Shown: positions 23,909 through 32,090 of the stretch, piece after piece
Numbering within the stretch: the stretch's first letter is position 1
How the letters are laid out: each line of letters begins with the position of its first letter
Assembly (NCBI GenBank): GCA_026692885.1
Contig: JAPLNJ010000353.1
Span: forward strand, 1-32,090
Source: Planctomycetota bacterium
GTDB lineage: Bacteria > Planctomycetota > Planctomycetia > Pirellulales > Pirellulaceae
Length of the DNA: 32,090 bases
Direction: 5' to 3'
The notes under the pieces: model-generated
The model's input: only the letters and a program-made list of their open reading frames with translations
Databases searched by the model: none
Told to the model about the DNA's origin: nothing
Program-made: the position numbers and the translations under genes

Positions 23909-25975
23909 TCACGGCACCCGCTCCAGTTTCACATAGTCGATCCCGGCCATATAAGCTTTCACAGCTTTCTCATTGGCGCCGACGATTTCCAGCGTCAGCC
24001 GATGCTCACCCTTCTTCAGGTCGTGCACGCCAAATTCTTGCGCGCCGGTGGGAATCACGGCGGGATTGTAGAGATCCACCGGAGCACCGAGTTTCCGACC
24101 GTCCAGCGAGAGTTGCACAATGCCGTAGTCGCGAGCCTTGGTGAGTTGAATGGTGAGTTTGTACTGACCGTCCTCTGGCACAGGGACGGCCAACGTGAGT
24201 TGGTCGCCCGGCTTGCCTTTAGTCCACCACAGCTGCGTCGAGTCGCTCCAGCCCTGGCCGTGGCCATCCATCTCTTGCGGATTCGCCTGGCCGCCGGTGC
24301 GTTCGATGATCTTCAGCGCCTCGCCCTCCAGCACGCCGGGCAATCGCAGGTTGGTCGGCGCGACAAACCAGCCGATGCGTTCCGCCAGCGGCAGCTCCGC
24401 GTAGCCGTCCGCCTGGCCGGCGGTCTGGTACCAGTAGACGGTCGAGGCGTAGAGTGTGGGGCGATCGTTGGAATAGTATTTCTCGATTGCGGCCTCGAAC
24501 TCGGTGTGGAAGGGGATGTTGTCGGTGATGTGCCAGCGGTTCACGCAGACGTGCCGGCGGTTGTTGCCGTCGTTACGCGGCTGGTTGTGAAAGGCGTTCG
24601 TGAACAATTCCGGGCAGCACCAAGCGTACCCGAAGTAGTCCTCGGACCCGGTGCCGATGGTGGACGGGAACTTCTCGCCGTCCACGAAGAACTTCTCGTC
24701 GCCCTCCCCCCACCAACCGCCGCGAGGGTTCCACACGTGCAACATCACGCCCACGAAGCGGCCGCAGCCCTGCGTCTTGAGCATCGTCCAGTCGATCTTG
24801 CGGCGGTCTGGATCTTCCGGCAGGAACGCATCGCGGTGGTACTTGGCGTGGAAGCGGCCCAATTTATCTGCCGGACGAGTCACAGGAGCATGGGTCACGT
24901 GGAGGCTGACCGTACGCTTCTCGCTGCCGCTATGGACCAGCTCGATGTGGGCCTTCTTCCCGAACGGCATGTACCACAACGCGTAGCAGCCGTCGTCCGT
25001 CATGCCCAGCGGCAACGACCGATAAGAGTTGTAGCCGGGCGCTGCGCCGAAGAAATCGCCCAGCGGCGCCCAGACCGCCGGCTGCGTGTCGTCGTCCCAA
25101 GTGATCCGCAGGCACAACTCGCGCAGCGGTTCGATGTCGCCGGGTGCGGCCGGTAGATCGAGTTTGACCCGCAGGGCCGTGATTGCTCGTGGCCCGGCCA
25201 AATCGAGCACCGTCTTGGTCTCGCCACCGCCGATGGTGACCGTTTGCGTCTCGGTGCGTTGGCCAGCTCGTTCGCCTGCCGGGTCCTCGCCGAGTTTGGT
25301 TTCCAGGAACTCATTCGCCTGGGCCAGCGCCGCGGTTTCCGTCGGCGACAGACTGCGTTGGAACGTCGGCAGCTCTGTGCCCTGGGGATAGGTGGTGTAG
25401 GTGAAATGGTAGTAGGCGCCCCAGCCTTTCTCGGCGATGATCTTGCAGGATTTCCGGAACGGGATCGGCACGTAGCAGTTCCAACCGCGTCCCAATACAT
25501 GGCACAGAGCTTTGCCTTGGAACGGCGGTTCGGTGCCATCGAAATACTTGTGGAACGGCAAGTCCACCACCGGTTCCGCGGCGCCGTCCAGGTAGATCTT
25601 CACATGCCCCTTGTCTGCGGCGGCCGACCAGATCCGCCAGATCACGCCGGGACCCTCCATCTCGGCAAACACCTGGAATTCGCCCTCGCGCCGGATGATG
25701 CCGTTGCCGTCGCCGTTGGCGTCCCAGCGCAGGTACTTCCCGGTCGCCTCGTCGTACTTGCTGGCGCGGTCGTAGCTGGACCACTGCTGACACTTCTCGC
25801 CGGGCACGGGCAGGACCGCCAGCGATTCAAGATCCGTCACGCGTTTGACGAGGTCCAGGTAGGTCAGCTGCTCACCGGCCCGAGACGCGGGAGCGGCGCA
25901 AGCCAGCACGAGCAGCATCACGGAGTGTTTCCAGAAGTACGTGGCGAAGGTTGAACGAGGGGGGCTGAGTCGCAT
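23909..25975 (-). CDS. Secreted DUF2961 (GH172-type) protein
   Basis: The 688-residue product has a Sec signal peptide (hydrophobic about 17-30, cleavage near SRA at 31-33). The DUF2961 domain covers most of residues 55-530, with GPGVIWRIWSAA, WWGEGDEKFFVDG (421-433) and the hallmark GTGSEDYFGYAWC (441-453). This family is classified as glycoside hydrolase GH172, whose characterised members act on fructofuranosides or arabinofuranosides. A C-terminal beta domain (about 570-688, ending AGIDYVKLERV) resembles a carbohydrate-binding module. The start is the ATG at 25975 with AAGGA upstream; a TTG at 25981 is less likely. It lies 24 bp after the upstream gene of the operon. The sugar substrate is unknown. 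Confidence 0.92.
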   Translation of the reverse strand: MRLSPPRSTFATYFWKHSVMLLVLACAAPASRAGEQLTYLDLVKRVTDLESLAVLPVPGEKCQQWSSYDRASKYDEATGKYLRWDANGDGNGIIRREGEFQVFAEMEGPGVIWRIWSAAADKGHVKIYLDGAAEPVVDLPFHKYFDGTEPPFQGKALCHVLGRGWNCYVPIPFRKSCKIIAEKGWGAYYHFTYTTYPQGTELPTFQRSLSPTETAALAQANEFLETKLGEDPAGERAGQRTETQTVTIGGGETKTVLDLAGPRAITALRVKLDLPAAPGDIEPLRELCLRITWDDDTQPAVWAPLGDFFGAAPGYNSYRSLPLGMTDDGCYALWYMPFGKKAHIELVHSGSEKRTVSLHVTHAPVTRPADKLGRFHAKYHRDAFLPEDPDRRKIDWTMLKTQGCGRFVGVMLHVWNPRGGWWGEGDEKFFVDGEKFPSTIGTGSEDYFGYAWCCPELFTNAFHNQPRNDGNNRRHVCVNRWHITDNIPFHTEFEAAIEKYYSNDRPTLYASTVYWYQTAGQADGYAELPLAERIGWFVAPTNLRLPGVLEGEALKIIERTGGQANPQEMDGHGQGWSDSTQLWWTKGKPGDQLTLAVPVPEDGQYKLTIQLTKARDYGIVQLSLDGRKLGAPVDLYNPAVIPTGAQEFGVHDLKKGEHRLTLEIVGANEKAVKAYMAGIDYVKLERVP

Positions 25976-25999
25976 GGTCAAGTCCTTTCTTGTGGTGGT

Positions 26000-26962
26000 C
26001 TAGGCTAGCTTACCGAACTCGCGTGTGTACTGGATATTCGCGGTGATCTCGTCGAAGAACCGCGGGTACATACCGACGAGCACACCGTCGGTCGGCTTGA
26101 TATTTTCGAAGGCGAAGCGGAAGGCTTGCCGGACCGTATCCTGGTTCGTACACAATCGCCCGGCGCCAAGGATCTTGAAGCCCAGGCAGGGTTGCTTGAC
26201 CTGTTGAATCACGCGGGTCATCACGCGGGGATCGTGGCGATAGAAGGGATAGACGATTTCCAGGGTCTCCGGCGGAGGCGTCTTGTCGTTCGGCCACTTG
26301 AACGTTTTTCGCGTCAGGAAGTAGAAGCAGCCCATGAAGAAGTCGACTTCCCAGCCCTCGTCGGCGATTTGCTGAAGGCAGTCCGGGTTGTGGGCCGAAA
26401 CTGCGGCCAGGACGCCGTGGTCGTGTGCGGCTTTGACGTAGTCATGAACCTGCCCGCTCTTACCCTCACTGAATAGCCGGTCCGTGACGCCGCCGTGGTG
26501 GACCATGGCGATCGGCTGGCTGCTCTCCACGCTGCGTTTGATTCCATCGCGTTGGGAGTGTAGGCAGAGGAAATTCATGTGCGTGCCCTGCTCGCGCACT
26601 TTATGCAGGATCGCTGTGGTCTTGTCCGACTCCGAGAATTGATGCGTGTTGATGCCCGCCCGCTCGCAAGTCAGCAGGAACTCGGCGGTCCGGTCGACCG
26701 TGAAGTACTCCTGCATGTGCTGGTCCATGTGGACGCCTTGATAGGAATGCCCGCCGATGGGATTCCAGCCGGCCACGAGTCGCGTGACCTGGTACTTGCC
26801 GAGTTGAATAGTCGGCAGCGGCGTCTGGACGGTCGCTGGCGCCGGTGCAGCGGTGGTATCCGCAGCGGCGCTGACGGTCAGTCCCGAAGCTGCGGCGAGC
26901 ATTCCCAGTTGTGACAGGAACTGTCTTCGTTCCACGCGTTGAGCATTGTTGTTGTGCGGCAT
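26000..26962 (-). CDS. Tat-exported TIM-barrel-like protein
   Basis: The start was set at the ATG at 26962, preceded by GGAGG at a good distance. The 320-residue product begins with a twin-arginine signal (RVERRQFLSQLGM, R12-R13, hydrophobic to about 34), so it is exported folded. The mature part has the alternating strand/helix rhythm of a TIM barrel (LVAGWNPIGGHSYQG, ERAGINTHQFSES, QPIAMVHHGGV, VLAAVSAHN, FKILGAGRLC). It is reminiscent of aldo/keto-reductase-like or sugar-isomerase-like folds, but no catalytic tetrad was confirmed. It is the first gene of the operon with the GH172-type and TIGR03790 genes, so periplasmic carbohydrate metabolism is a reasonable inference. The exact reaction is unknown. 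Confidence 0.8.
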   Translation of the reverse strand: MPHNNNAQRVERRQFLSQLGMLAAASGLTVSAAADTTAAPAPATVQTPLPTIQLGKYQVTRLVAGWNPIGGHSYQGVHMDQHMQEYFTVDRTAEFLLTCERAGINTHQFSESDKTTAILHKVREQGTHMNFLCLHSQRDGIKRSVESSQPIAMVHHGGVTDRLFSEGKSGQVHDYVKAAHDHGVLAAVSAHNPDCLQQIADEGWEVDFFMGCFYFLTRKTFKWPNDKTPPPETLEIVYPFYRHDPRVMTRVIQQVKQPCLGFKILGAGRLCTNQDTVRQAFRFAFENIKPTDGVLVGMYPRFFDEITANIQYTREFGKLA

Positions 26963-27075
26963 GGCCTGAGCCTCCAGGAATTTTCTTTGGCGTACGGAGC
27001 ACTGGGGGCCGACGACATGCAATGGCCCGCGCCCCGAAACCATCGACTGGTTCCACGCATGTGATTTGATAGGCT

Positions 27076-27101
27076 CGTCTAACCCGGCACAGGGTTAGAC
27101 G
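27076..27101. repeat. Hairpin with 10-bp perfect stem
   Basis: CGTCTAACCC (27076-27085) and GGGTTAGACG (27092-27101) pair perfectly across a 6-nt loop. It lies about 115 bp upstream of the 26962 start. It could be a regulatory or terminating structure, but there is no U-tract. Confidence 0.65.
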
Positions 27102-27212
27102 CCCCTCGCCAATTACTGCGACTTCGCCCGACCACTAGTTGAGCATGGTCGCGTGCACGAATCCAGTCCAGCTAGCGAAGATACAGGCCGACGACCTTGT
27201 GACAGGGGGCAG

Positions 27213-27240
27213 GTTGTGCCGCCGGGACGGGCGGCACAAC
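27213..27240 (-). terminator. Candidate terminator hairpin after fkp
   Basis: GTTGTGCCGCC (27213-27223) pairs perfectly with GGCGGCACAAC (27230-27240) around a 6-nt loop, about 50 bp beyond the fkp stop on its strand. The strong 11-bp GC-rich stem fits a terminator, but the typical T-run is missing, so this is tentative. Confidence 0.5.
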
Positions 27241-27290
27241 ACACCCTGGTCGGCAAAAACTCACCAATGACGGCGCGCCGTGGGTCCGGC

Positions 27291-30176
27291 TCAGCTCCGC
27301 GTAATTTCCAGTCCGGTTTCCGATACGCTGAAGTCGACGAATCTCGCCTGGCGGCCCAAGGGGGAGGCTTCCAGCGTCCGGCGGATTTGGACGGCGGCCG
27401 CCTGATCTTTGGCCAACATCAGCAGATAGCCGCCGCCGCCGGCTCCGAGCAGCTTGGTCGCTGCCAGGTAGTCGTCGATGCGGTCGAGGATCGCCTGGAC
27501 TTCCGGCGGATTCGTCCCGGAGTCCAATCGCTGGTTCAGCTCCCAACTCCTGCGGAGGCACTCGCAGAGGCCTGTCCACTGACCGCGCAGCAGGACCTCG
27601 TACGTGACCAACGCGTGTTCTCCCAGCTCTGTCAGCACCCCCAGATGCTCGCTCGCATTTAGGAACATGCCCCGCACGATCTCCTTCAAAATGCTCTTGG
27701 CCACACGCGTAATGCCCGTGTAGTAGAGCAGCATGCAGCTCCTGGGAGCGGGGTCCGTAAACAGATGGGCTGGCAGCCAGCGGATGACCGGACTCTGGTC
27801 CAGGCCGGGCTGCGTGTCGATGAGCTTCAAGCCGCGAGTCAGGCCACCCACCTGATCTTGCCAGCCGCCGCCGGTGGTCAGCAGCTGTTCCAGGGCTAAG
27901 GTGCGGCGGCAGATTTCCGCCTGGTCCCAACCGAGATCGCACAGGTCTCCGAGCGTGCCCAGCAGCGTGGCGGCCAGAATACTGCTGGTGCCCAAGCCAG
28001 AGCCTTTGGGCACGGCGGCGAGCAGCGAAATTTCAATGCCCCCACCGAACGTCTCGAGTTGATTCTTCAGCGACGTTGGCGCGGGCTCGGCGCCGAATTC
28101 CGGCAGGAACCCCGCCAGGGCCAGCGCCGCTTTGGCGACCGAGAATCCGCTGCCGACTTCTCCATACTTGCGCAAGTCAGCGTACGACGTGATCCGCTCC
28201 TCGACCCCCAGGTCGATGGACCGGAGGACGATGCGCGGTTCCTTCGACAGTTTCACGAAAGCTTGCACCGGCGATTGCCCGTTCAGGTTGACGGCGACGT
28301 TAACGACCTTGCCCCCGTAGATCAAGCAGTACGGAGGCGTATCGGTCCAGCCTCCCGCCAAGTCCAAGCGGACCGGACAACGCCCCCAGATGATCTGGTC
28401 GTCCAAGAGCCGTCGCGCCGGACGCATGGGCCGTTGGCGGACACTCCGAACCACCGCGTCCTGCAGCAACCGGAACGCCTCGTTTTCGTCCGCCTCCCAA
28501 CGCTTCTCCTTCCGGAGGCGGCGCACGGTCGCCGAGAACATGCGGTGATGCACGCGGCGCATGAGCGGCGCACTGGCCGGCTCGGCCTGGGGCAACGGAT
28601 GATTGCTCTGGGCATACGCCGCCGCCGTCCGGGCCAAGTCCAGGTGATAGAACACGCTGTGCGCCGAGTTCCTGGCCAAGGCGAGCAGGGACTCGGACTG
28701 ATAGTGACGTCGTTGCTCGTACAGCCGCGTCAAGTTGGCCTGCTCGCTGAGTTGATTCGCCGATAAGCGAGGGCCATCGAGCCAGCGACGAGCGTCGTGG
28801 GGCGACGCACCCGTTGGCTCGGCGTCCAACAACCACTGGAGGAAGCCTTCCTTCAGATCGCCTGTTCCCAAGACTGGGAACAGGGCGGCTTCCTGGATGT
28901 CCGTGTCGGGGGTGAAACCAGCGTCCTCCCAACGCAGACCCCGCTGCTCCAGCCAAACCTTGGCCGCGGCTCCGCACCACGTGGTCCGGCTGTCGCCCAT
29001 CCGACCGCGAAATGCATCGTCCAGGCCGTAGATTCGCACGCCATAGCCGCTGTCGCCGATCGGGACCAAGTCCAGGCATACGCCCCGCGGCAGTCGCAAC
29101 GCCCAATCGTTCTCGGGGATACCCGTGAGCACGTGTTCGGCGGCCAGCGTCCAGCGGGCCGGCAGGGCGGCATTCTCGACCCAGAGCGTCTGATGCTCGG
29201 GCCGTAGCCGCAGGCCCAGCCGCGTATTCTGAACAAACATTTCCGGGTGCGGCTTGAGTGTGTTCGCGCCCAGTTCGCGTTGGTCGAGTACGAGGTTCTG
29301 CAGCCGCAGGCACGAGCTGACCAATTCGCGACTGGTGCCAAAGTGGTAGAAATCTCCCTGCGGCAGCGGCACAACCGCCGAACTCAAGCCGCTGATCGCG
29401 GCGTCGGGACTCACGGGCGAAGTGCCTAGTGCCAGCCCAAACTCGGCGTAAAGGTTGTAGGGTCGAGGCATCCCGTTGGCGAAGCGTGCCCCGTCCCAAT
29501 TCCAACCCGCCCGTTCCATCACCACCCGCACTGCCTTCTCACTCAACAGCCAAATGCCAGTATCAATCAGGAACAGATGTTCGGTCGCCAGCTGCCGAAT
29601 GCGCTCCGACGAGGGCTTGTGCAGGAAGAAGCTGAGGCTGTGGGGTGAGCTGCGGCTGCAGAAGAACACGCCGTGACCAGTGGCGGTTTCCGGAGCGACC
29701 CAGAGTCCCAAGCAGACTACGTCCACATCCGGCAGCGGCGGCAGCGGTCCTGTGGATCTGAGCAGCACGTCTCCGCACGTCACCATGGCCGCGGTCGCCG
29801 ACGGCGCTTGAGCGAGGATCTTGCGGCACAACGGCAGCTGCAGGTCGAGCAGCGTCTGGTCCAACCGCTGGCCTCCGGCCCACCGAAGAACCGGGAGCGG
29901 CAACAGGATTTTGCCCGTCGCCGCATAAGCGGGCAGGCGCCGGCTCTGTCCGCCGGAATGCATCAACAGCTTCTTCGACGCCCGTAGCCACTGGGGAAAA
30001 CCCAGGCCCGCCCCGGTTTTCTGCCAAGCCTGGACCAGCAGGTTGGCCGTCGCGCCGCCCGAGCCGAGCTGGCATCCCGGCGGATCGCAGCCTGGCACCC
30101 AGGCGGGCAAAGGCTTGGCCTCTAACTCGGCGAAATGCGTCACAAGATTCGCAGGCAAGGACAACAAGATTTGCAT
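27291..30176 (-). CDS. fkp: Bifunctional fucokinase/fucose-1-phosphate guanylyltransferase
   Basis: The product has 961 residues, close to the approximately 950 of Bacteroides Fkp. The N-terminal half is the nucleotidyltransferase, with MHSGGQSRRLPAYAATGK (about 72-89) as the GTP-binding loop and a beta-helix-like middle region to about 440. The C-terminal half (about 595-961) is a GHMP kinase, with GRCPVRLDLAGGWTDTPP near 598-615, the ATP-binding PKGSGLGTSS near 723-732 and GAGGGGYLL near 911-919. The enzyme phosphorylates L-fucose with ATP and then makes GDP-L-fucose for fucosylated polysaccharide or protein. The ATG at 30176 is preferred because GAGGGA lies 6 nt upstream; a GTG at 30179 is the alternative. 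It is a single gene; the GH172-type operon lies downstream but is separated by hairpins. Confidence 0.95.
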   Translation of the reverse strand: MQILLSLPANLVTHFAELEAKPLPAWVPGCDPPGCQLGSGGATANLLVQAWQKTGAGLGFPQWLRASKKLLMHSGGQSRRLPAYAATGKILLPLPVLRWAGGQRLDQTLLDLQLPLCRKILAQAPSATAAMVTCGDVLLRSTGPLPPLPDVDVVCLGLWVAPETATGHGVFFCSRSSPHSLSFFLHKPSSERIRQLATEHLFLIDTGIWLLSEKAVRVVMERAGWNWDGARFANGMPRPYNLYAEFGLALGTSPVSPDAAISGLSSAVVPLPQGDFYHFGTSRELVSSCLRLQNLVLDQRELGANTLKPHPEMFVQNTRLGLRLRPEHQTLWVENAALPARWTLAAEHVLTGIPENDWALRLPRGVCLDLVPIGDSGYGVRIYGLDDAFRGRMGDSRTTWCGAAAKVWLEQRGLRWEDAGFTPDTDIQEAALFPVLGTGDLKEGFLQWLLDAEPTGASPHDARRWLDGPRLSANQLSEQANLTRLYEQRRHYQSESLLALARNSAHSVFYHLDLARTAAAYAQSNHPLPQAEPASAPLMRRVHHRMFSATVRRLRKEKRWEADENEAFRLLQDAVVRSVRQRPMRPARRLLDDQIIWGRCPVRLDLAGGWTDTPPYCLIYGGKVVNVAVNLNGQSPVQAFVKLSKEPRIVLRSIDLGVEERITSYADLRKYGEVGSGFSVAKAALALAGFLPEFGAEPAPTSLKNQLETFGGGIEISLLAAVPKGSGLGTSSILAATLLGTLGDLCDLGWDQAEICRRTLALEQLLTTGGGWQDQVGGLTRGLKLIDTQPGLDQSPVIRWLPAHLFTDPAPRSCMLLYYTGITRVAKSILKEIVRGMFLNASEHLGVLTELGEHALVTYEVLLRGQWTGLCECLRRSWELNQRLDSGTNPPEVQAILDRIDDYLAATKLLGAGGGGYLLMLAKDQAAAVQIRRTLEASPLGRQARFVDFSVSETGLEITRS

Positions 30177-30613
30177 CACACATCCCTCATGCGGCCTTCG
30201 GCCACAACCCAGTAGGTCAGGCTTTCCAGCCTGACGCGAACCAAGCGTCAGCCTGGAAAGGCTGACCTACCACCTGCGCGCACCGTGCGCAAATCCCCCG
30301 ACCCCCCTTGGGTCACCGTCGCGTGAATCGCATTCTACCGCACCAATCTTCCGTGGGTAGATCTCTGGCCCAGGACCGTCGTATCTGAAATCCTGCGTTC
30401 TTCCGTGTGAAATCAAGCTAGCACACGCGGTGGGGTGCCACTTTGCAGGTATACGAGACAGAAACCCCTGGAATTCCGCGATTCTTGATGCGCTGGCCCT
30501 GATCTCCGGCCCGAGCGGGTGCACTCGCCCACTTGCAGTCGGAGGCTGGGTCGACGGAGAATACGGGACGAAAGGTGCGCTGCGGAAGTCCGCGCTGGAA
30601 GGTGAACACCGCG
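30177..30613. other. 437-bp intergenic region
   Basis: This divergent gap lies between fkp (minus) and the small protein gene (plus). The left part holds the family A palindrome (30212-30270). The remainder (30271-30613) shows no repeat, RNA or coding signal that could be supported, and no clear promoter. Confidence 0.5.
30212..30270. repeat. Dispersed palindrome, family A copy 2
   Basis: The 24-nt arms 30212-30235 and 30247-30270 form a near-perfect inverted repeat with an 11-nt loop. It is the inverted form of the unit at 1646-1702, since its right arm in reverse complement equals the left arm of that copy. It lies about 35 bp upstream of the fkp start, in the divergent leader. Confidence 0.85.
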
Positions 30614-30880
30614 ATGGTCGATCAACTGAACACCGAGGGGGCCTCCGCTCCGTCAAGCCGGCCCACATGGACTCCGGAACAAGGCGTCCGGCTGTGGATC
30701 GACCTGATGGAGACCTGCGACCAATTGCTGGTCGCAGGTTTGGAAGCATCCCTGGGTCCGGACGGCAACCTGCGGGAAGCTTATCGGCAATGGCACGCTG
30801 AGAAAATGCGGGAGCACGACGCGATGATTTTCCACATGGCCCAGGAATTCACGGAACGGTTATCAAAGCATGCCTCCTAG
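30614..30880 (+). CDS. Small conserved-type protein, partner of truncated nucleotidyltransferase
   Basis: From the ATG at 30614 (AAGGTG 9 nt upstream) the protein has 88 residues. It is mostly helical and acidic to neutral (PEQGVRLWIDLMETCDQLL, then EAYRQWHAEKMREHDAMI). An in-frame extension to 30533 is possible but has atypical composition. The 3' end overlaps the nucleotidyltransferase start by 11 bp, as in co-translated pairs. Small proteins of this type next to AbiEii/MNT-like nucleotidyltransferases might act as partners or antitoxins, but that is inferred. No named domain was recognised. Confidence 0.65.
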   Translation: MVDQLNTEGASAPSSRPTWTPEQGVRLWIDLMETCDQLLVAGLEASLGPDGNLREAYRQWHAEKMREHDAMIFHMAQEFTERLSKHAS

Positions 30881-31025
30881 GCCGATCTTGCAGACCCTCG
30901 ATGCGATCTGGTCCGCGCTGGAGCAACTTCAGCTCCCGCTGGCGCTGATGGGCGGTCTGGCCATGTCGACGTGGAAACACGTGCGGGCCACGCAGGACGT
31001 CGATCTATTGATCGGTATTGGATAG
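30870..31025 (+). pseudogene. Truncated nucleotidyltransferase (AbiEii/MNT-like) fragment
   Basis: The 51 residues start at the ATG at 30870 and end at a TAG at 31023-31025. The sequence contains ALMGGLAMSTWKHVRATQDVD, the N-terminal signature of nucleotidyltransferase-fold proteins: the GG motif, then a conserved W/R stretch, then D43-x-D45 as metal ligands. Intact members have about 150-250 residues, so the catalytic domain is cut off right after the DxD. What follows is in a different frame and encodes a membrane protein. This is best seen as the 5' remnant of a broken gene. Confidence 0.72.
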
Positions 31026-31887
31026 GAAACAGCGGCAACACGTGGAAGTCCTGCTTGCATACCAACTGCCTGTTGGGTTCTGGCTGTGCCTGGGCACGCT
31101 GCTCGCGGCCAGCGCGACGACCGGCGTCGTGGCCTTGAGGCGACGGCAACAGGCATTCGTCTACCTTTCCGGACTGCTGCTGTACGCGCTGGGCCTGGCA
31201 GCGCTCGGCCTGGGCGAGATCCAGCGTGGCTACTCGCCTGCCAAGTTCTTTGTCTGGGGCGGCGTTTGCGAGTGGGCCGGTTTTGTGCTCGTGGCGGCCC
31301 TCTTGGGCTGGGCGCTGCGGAGCATTAAGCCGGTGGCGGACGCGCTCGGGATGGCCGACGCTTCCGCACGCTCGGCCGGAGAGTGGTTCCCCCAGTCGCA
31401 AGCTCTGTTAGCGGCGGCGGTCGCGGTGCTGGCCGCCTGGATCACGCTGGATTTCACCTTCGACGGGATGGGCGAAGGCATCGCACTGCTCGGCTGGTCA
31501 GGGCGCCGAGCCGGTTGCCCGGCCGCGCTGATGCTCGTCGGTGCGGCGATCCTGATGGCTTGGCAGACCGCTGGCGCCTGGCATGCCGGCTGGCAATACG
31601 CCGCCCTGAGTGCCGGCGTGCTGTTCACTAGCTCGCTGGGCTGGGCCCGCCTGGACTCGGCTGTCGCTCACGCGGCGGGTGATTCGCCCTGGTTGCACCG
31701 CAGTCTGAACCTGTTGATTTCCGCGTCGATGATGACCGTGTTGACCCGCTTCGGGCTGGCGCGTGTGCTGCCCAGGCAGAGTGACTGGATCCCCCGCGCC
31801 CGCCGCGCCACGCCGGTGTTCGGCGGTCTGGCCCTGCTGCTGCTGGCCGTCATATTGCTGCAGAAGTTCTGGCTGCGGGGGCCGTAG
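31018..31887 (+). CDS. Polytopic membrane protein, probably lacking its N-terminus
   Basis: The frame has 289 residues from a TTG at 31018, with an in-frame GTG at 31042 as alternative. Neither has a convincing ribosome site, and the first lies inside the truncated nucleotidyltransferase. At least seven hydrophobic spans are visible (about 16-40, 47-66, 75-100, 127-148, 167-184, 188-207, 268-284). The frame opens directly into a span, with no signal or amphipathic start. This and the location suggest a 3' fragment of a longer membrane protein gene joined here by rearrangement. No domain was recognised. It could still be expressed if the TTG or GTG is used. Confidence 0.55.
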   Translation: MDRKQRQHVEVLLAYQLPVGFWLCLGTLLAASATTGVVALRRRQQAFVYLSGLLLYALGLAALGLGEIQRGYSPAKFFVWGGVCEWAGFVLVAALLGWALRSIKPVADALGMADASARSAGEWFPQSQALLAAAVAVLAAWITLDFTFDGMGEGIALLGWSGRRAGCPAALMLVGAAILMAWQTAGAWHAGWQYAALSAGVLFTSSLGWARLDSAVAHAAGDSPWLHRSLNLLISASMMTVLTRFGLARVLPRQSDWIPRARRATPVFGGLALLLLAVILLQKFWLRGP

Positions 31888-31970
31888 CCTGGCTCTCCAG
31901 AGCCGTGCAGTTCGACGCGAAAACCTGTCCACAGAGGCTTGCGCGTTGGTTCCTGCCTGGGCCGCGAAAA

Positions 31971-32060
31971 ATTGTATCCCAGAGAGTCCTTGCAATGGTG
32001 AGATCTGGTCCGGCTTTTGTTCCAGCTTGGCATGTCTGGTCCCCATCCGGGCTTGCCCCG
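31971..32060 (-). repeat. 90-bp dispersed repeat, copy 2
   Basis: This is the inverted copy of 79-168, 85 of 90 positions identical by manual alignment. It lies 83 bp after the stop of the membrane protein gene, near the right edge of the window. No other feature was found in 31888-32090 apart from a short GGCTCT/AGAGCC hairpin at about 31891-31904. Confidence 0.8.
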
Positions 32061-32090
32061 GTGGAATTGGGTTTCGACCACTACGTCGGC

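Larger units (their letters stand above)
26963..27290. other. 328-bp intergenic region with two hairpins
   Basis: Between the fkp gene and the start of the downstream operon, both on the minus strand, lie two clear stem-loops (27076-27101 and 27213-27240). No promoter for the 26962 operon was convincing, and no coding signal was found. Confidence 0.55.

Noticed and set aside
27213..27240. Rho-independent terminator with certainty
   Set aside because: The stem is strong, but no T-run follows on the minus strand, so it is reported only as a candidate.

Overview
The window looks like chromosomal DNA of a planctomycete, probably a Pirellula-like lineage. The evidence is GC-rich DNA with short operons on both strands, many secreted proteins of lineage-restricted type (SHD1-like, TIGR03790, DUF2961/GH172, Met/Gly/Pro-rich lipoproteins), a primary sigma factor with a long acidic N-terminus, and a high density of small palindromic or dispersed intergenic repeats. 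No rRNA, tRNA, CRISPR array, phage or transposase gene was recognised.

Layout, left to right. (1) 248-3769 (+): a secreted TPR-like protein with a C-terminal covalent FMN-binding domain, then a membrane polyferredoxin that appears to fuse NapH-like and NapG-like halves through an internal twin-arginine segment. Together they suggest a trans-envelope electron-transfer pair. (2) 3951-8736 (-): a nucleoside hydrolase whose conserved His-Asp active-site pair reads Gln-Gly, a DUF11 envelope protein, and two secreted proteins that are paralogues of each other. (3) 9164-10285 (-): an SPFH/band-7 membrane protein and a ribbon-helix-helix (RHH) regulator, with a strong promoter overlaid by three ATATC sites spaced exactly 11 bp apart. 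(4) 10548-11591 (+): a ThiF/MoeB-type E1-like adenylyltransferase. (5) 12070-16479 (+): ABC ATPase, ABC permease and a membrane-anchored repeat protein in a tight operon, followed by the GTPase Der (16586-17929). (6) 18138-19811 (-): the RpoD/SigA sigma factor. (7) 20271-21579 (+): a stand-alone CheY-like receiver and a von Willebrand A (vWA) lipoprotein. (8) 21589-26962 (-): a three-gene secreted-protein operon (Tat-exported TIM-barrel-like protein, DUF2961/GH172 protein, TIGR03790 protein). (9) 27291-30176 (-): a bifunctional fucokinase/fucose-1-phosphate guanylyltransferase (Fkp), which makes GDP-L-fucose. (10) 30614-31887 (+): a small protein, a nucleotidyltransferase cut off just after its DxD motif, and the apparent 3' part of a polytopic membrane protein gene, which looks like a recombination junction.

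Most of the longer non-coding gaps carry repeats. A 90-bp sequence occurs near both window ends in opposite orientation (85/90 identical). A palindrome built from a 22-24 bp arm occurs twice, inverted (1646-1702 and 30212-30270). A family of about 40-67 bp occurs three times (6519-6585, 11638-11677, 23778-23826), once inside an open reading frame and once up to and including a stop codon. Two larger palindromic elements (3796-3946 and 20024-20147) have similar outer arms, and the second is flanked by a 12-bp direct repeat.

Most likely to repay follow-up: the FMN-binding/NapH-NapG pair, the SPFH-RHH operator, the nucleoside hydrolase with lost catalytic residues, the non-autonomous repeat elements and the junction at about 31020. 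No complete defence or mobile system was identified.
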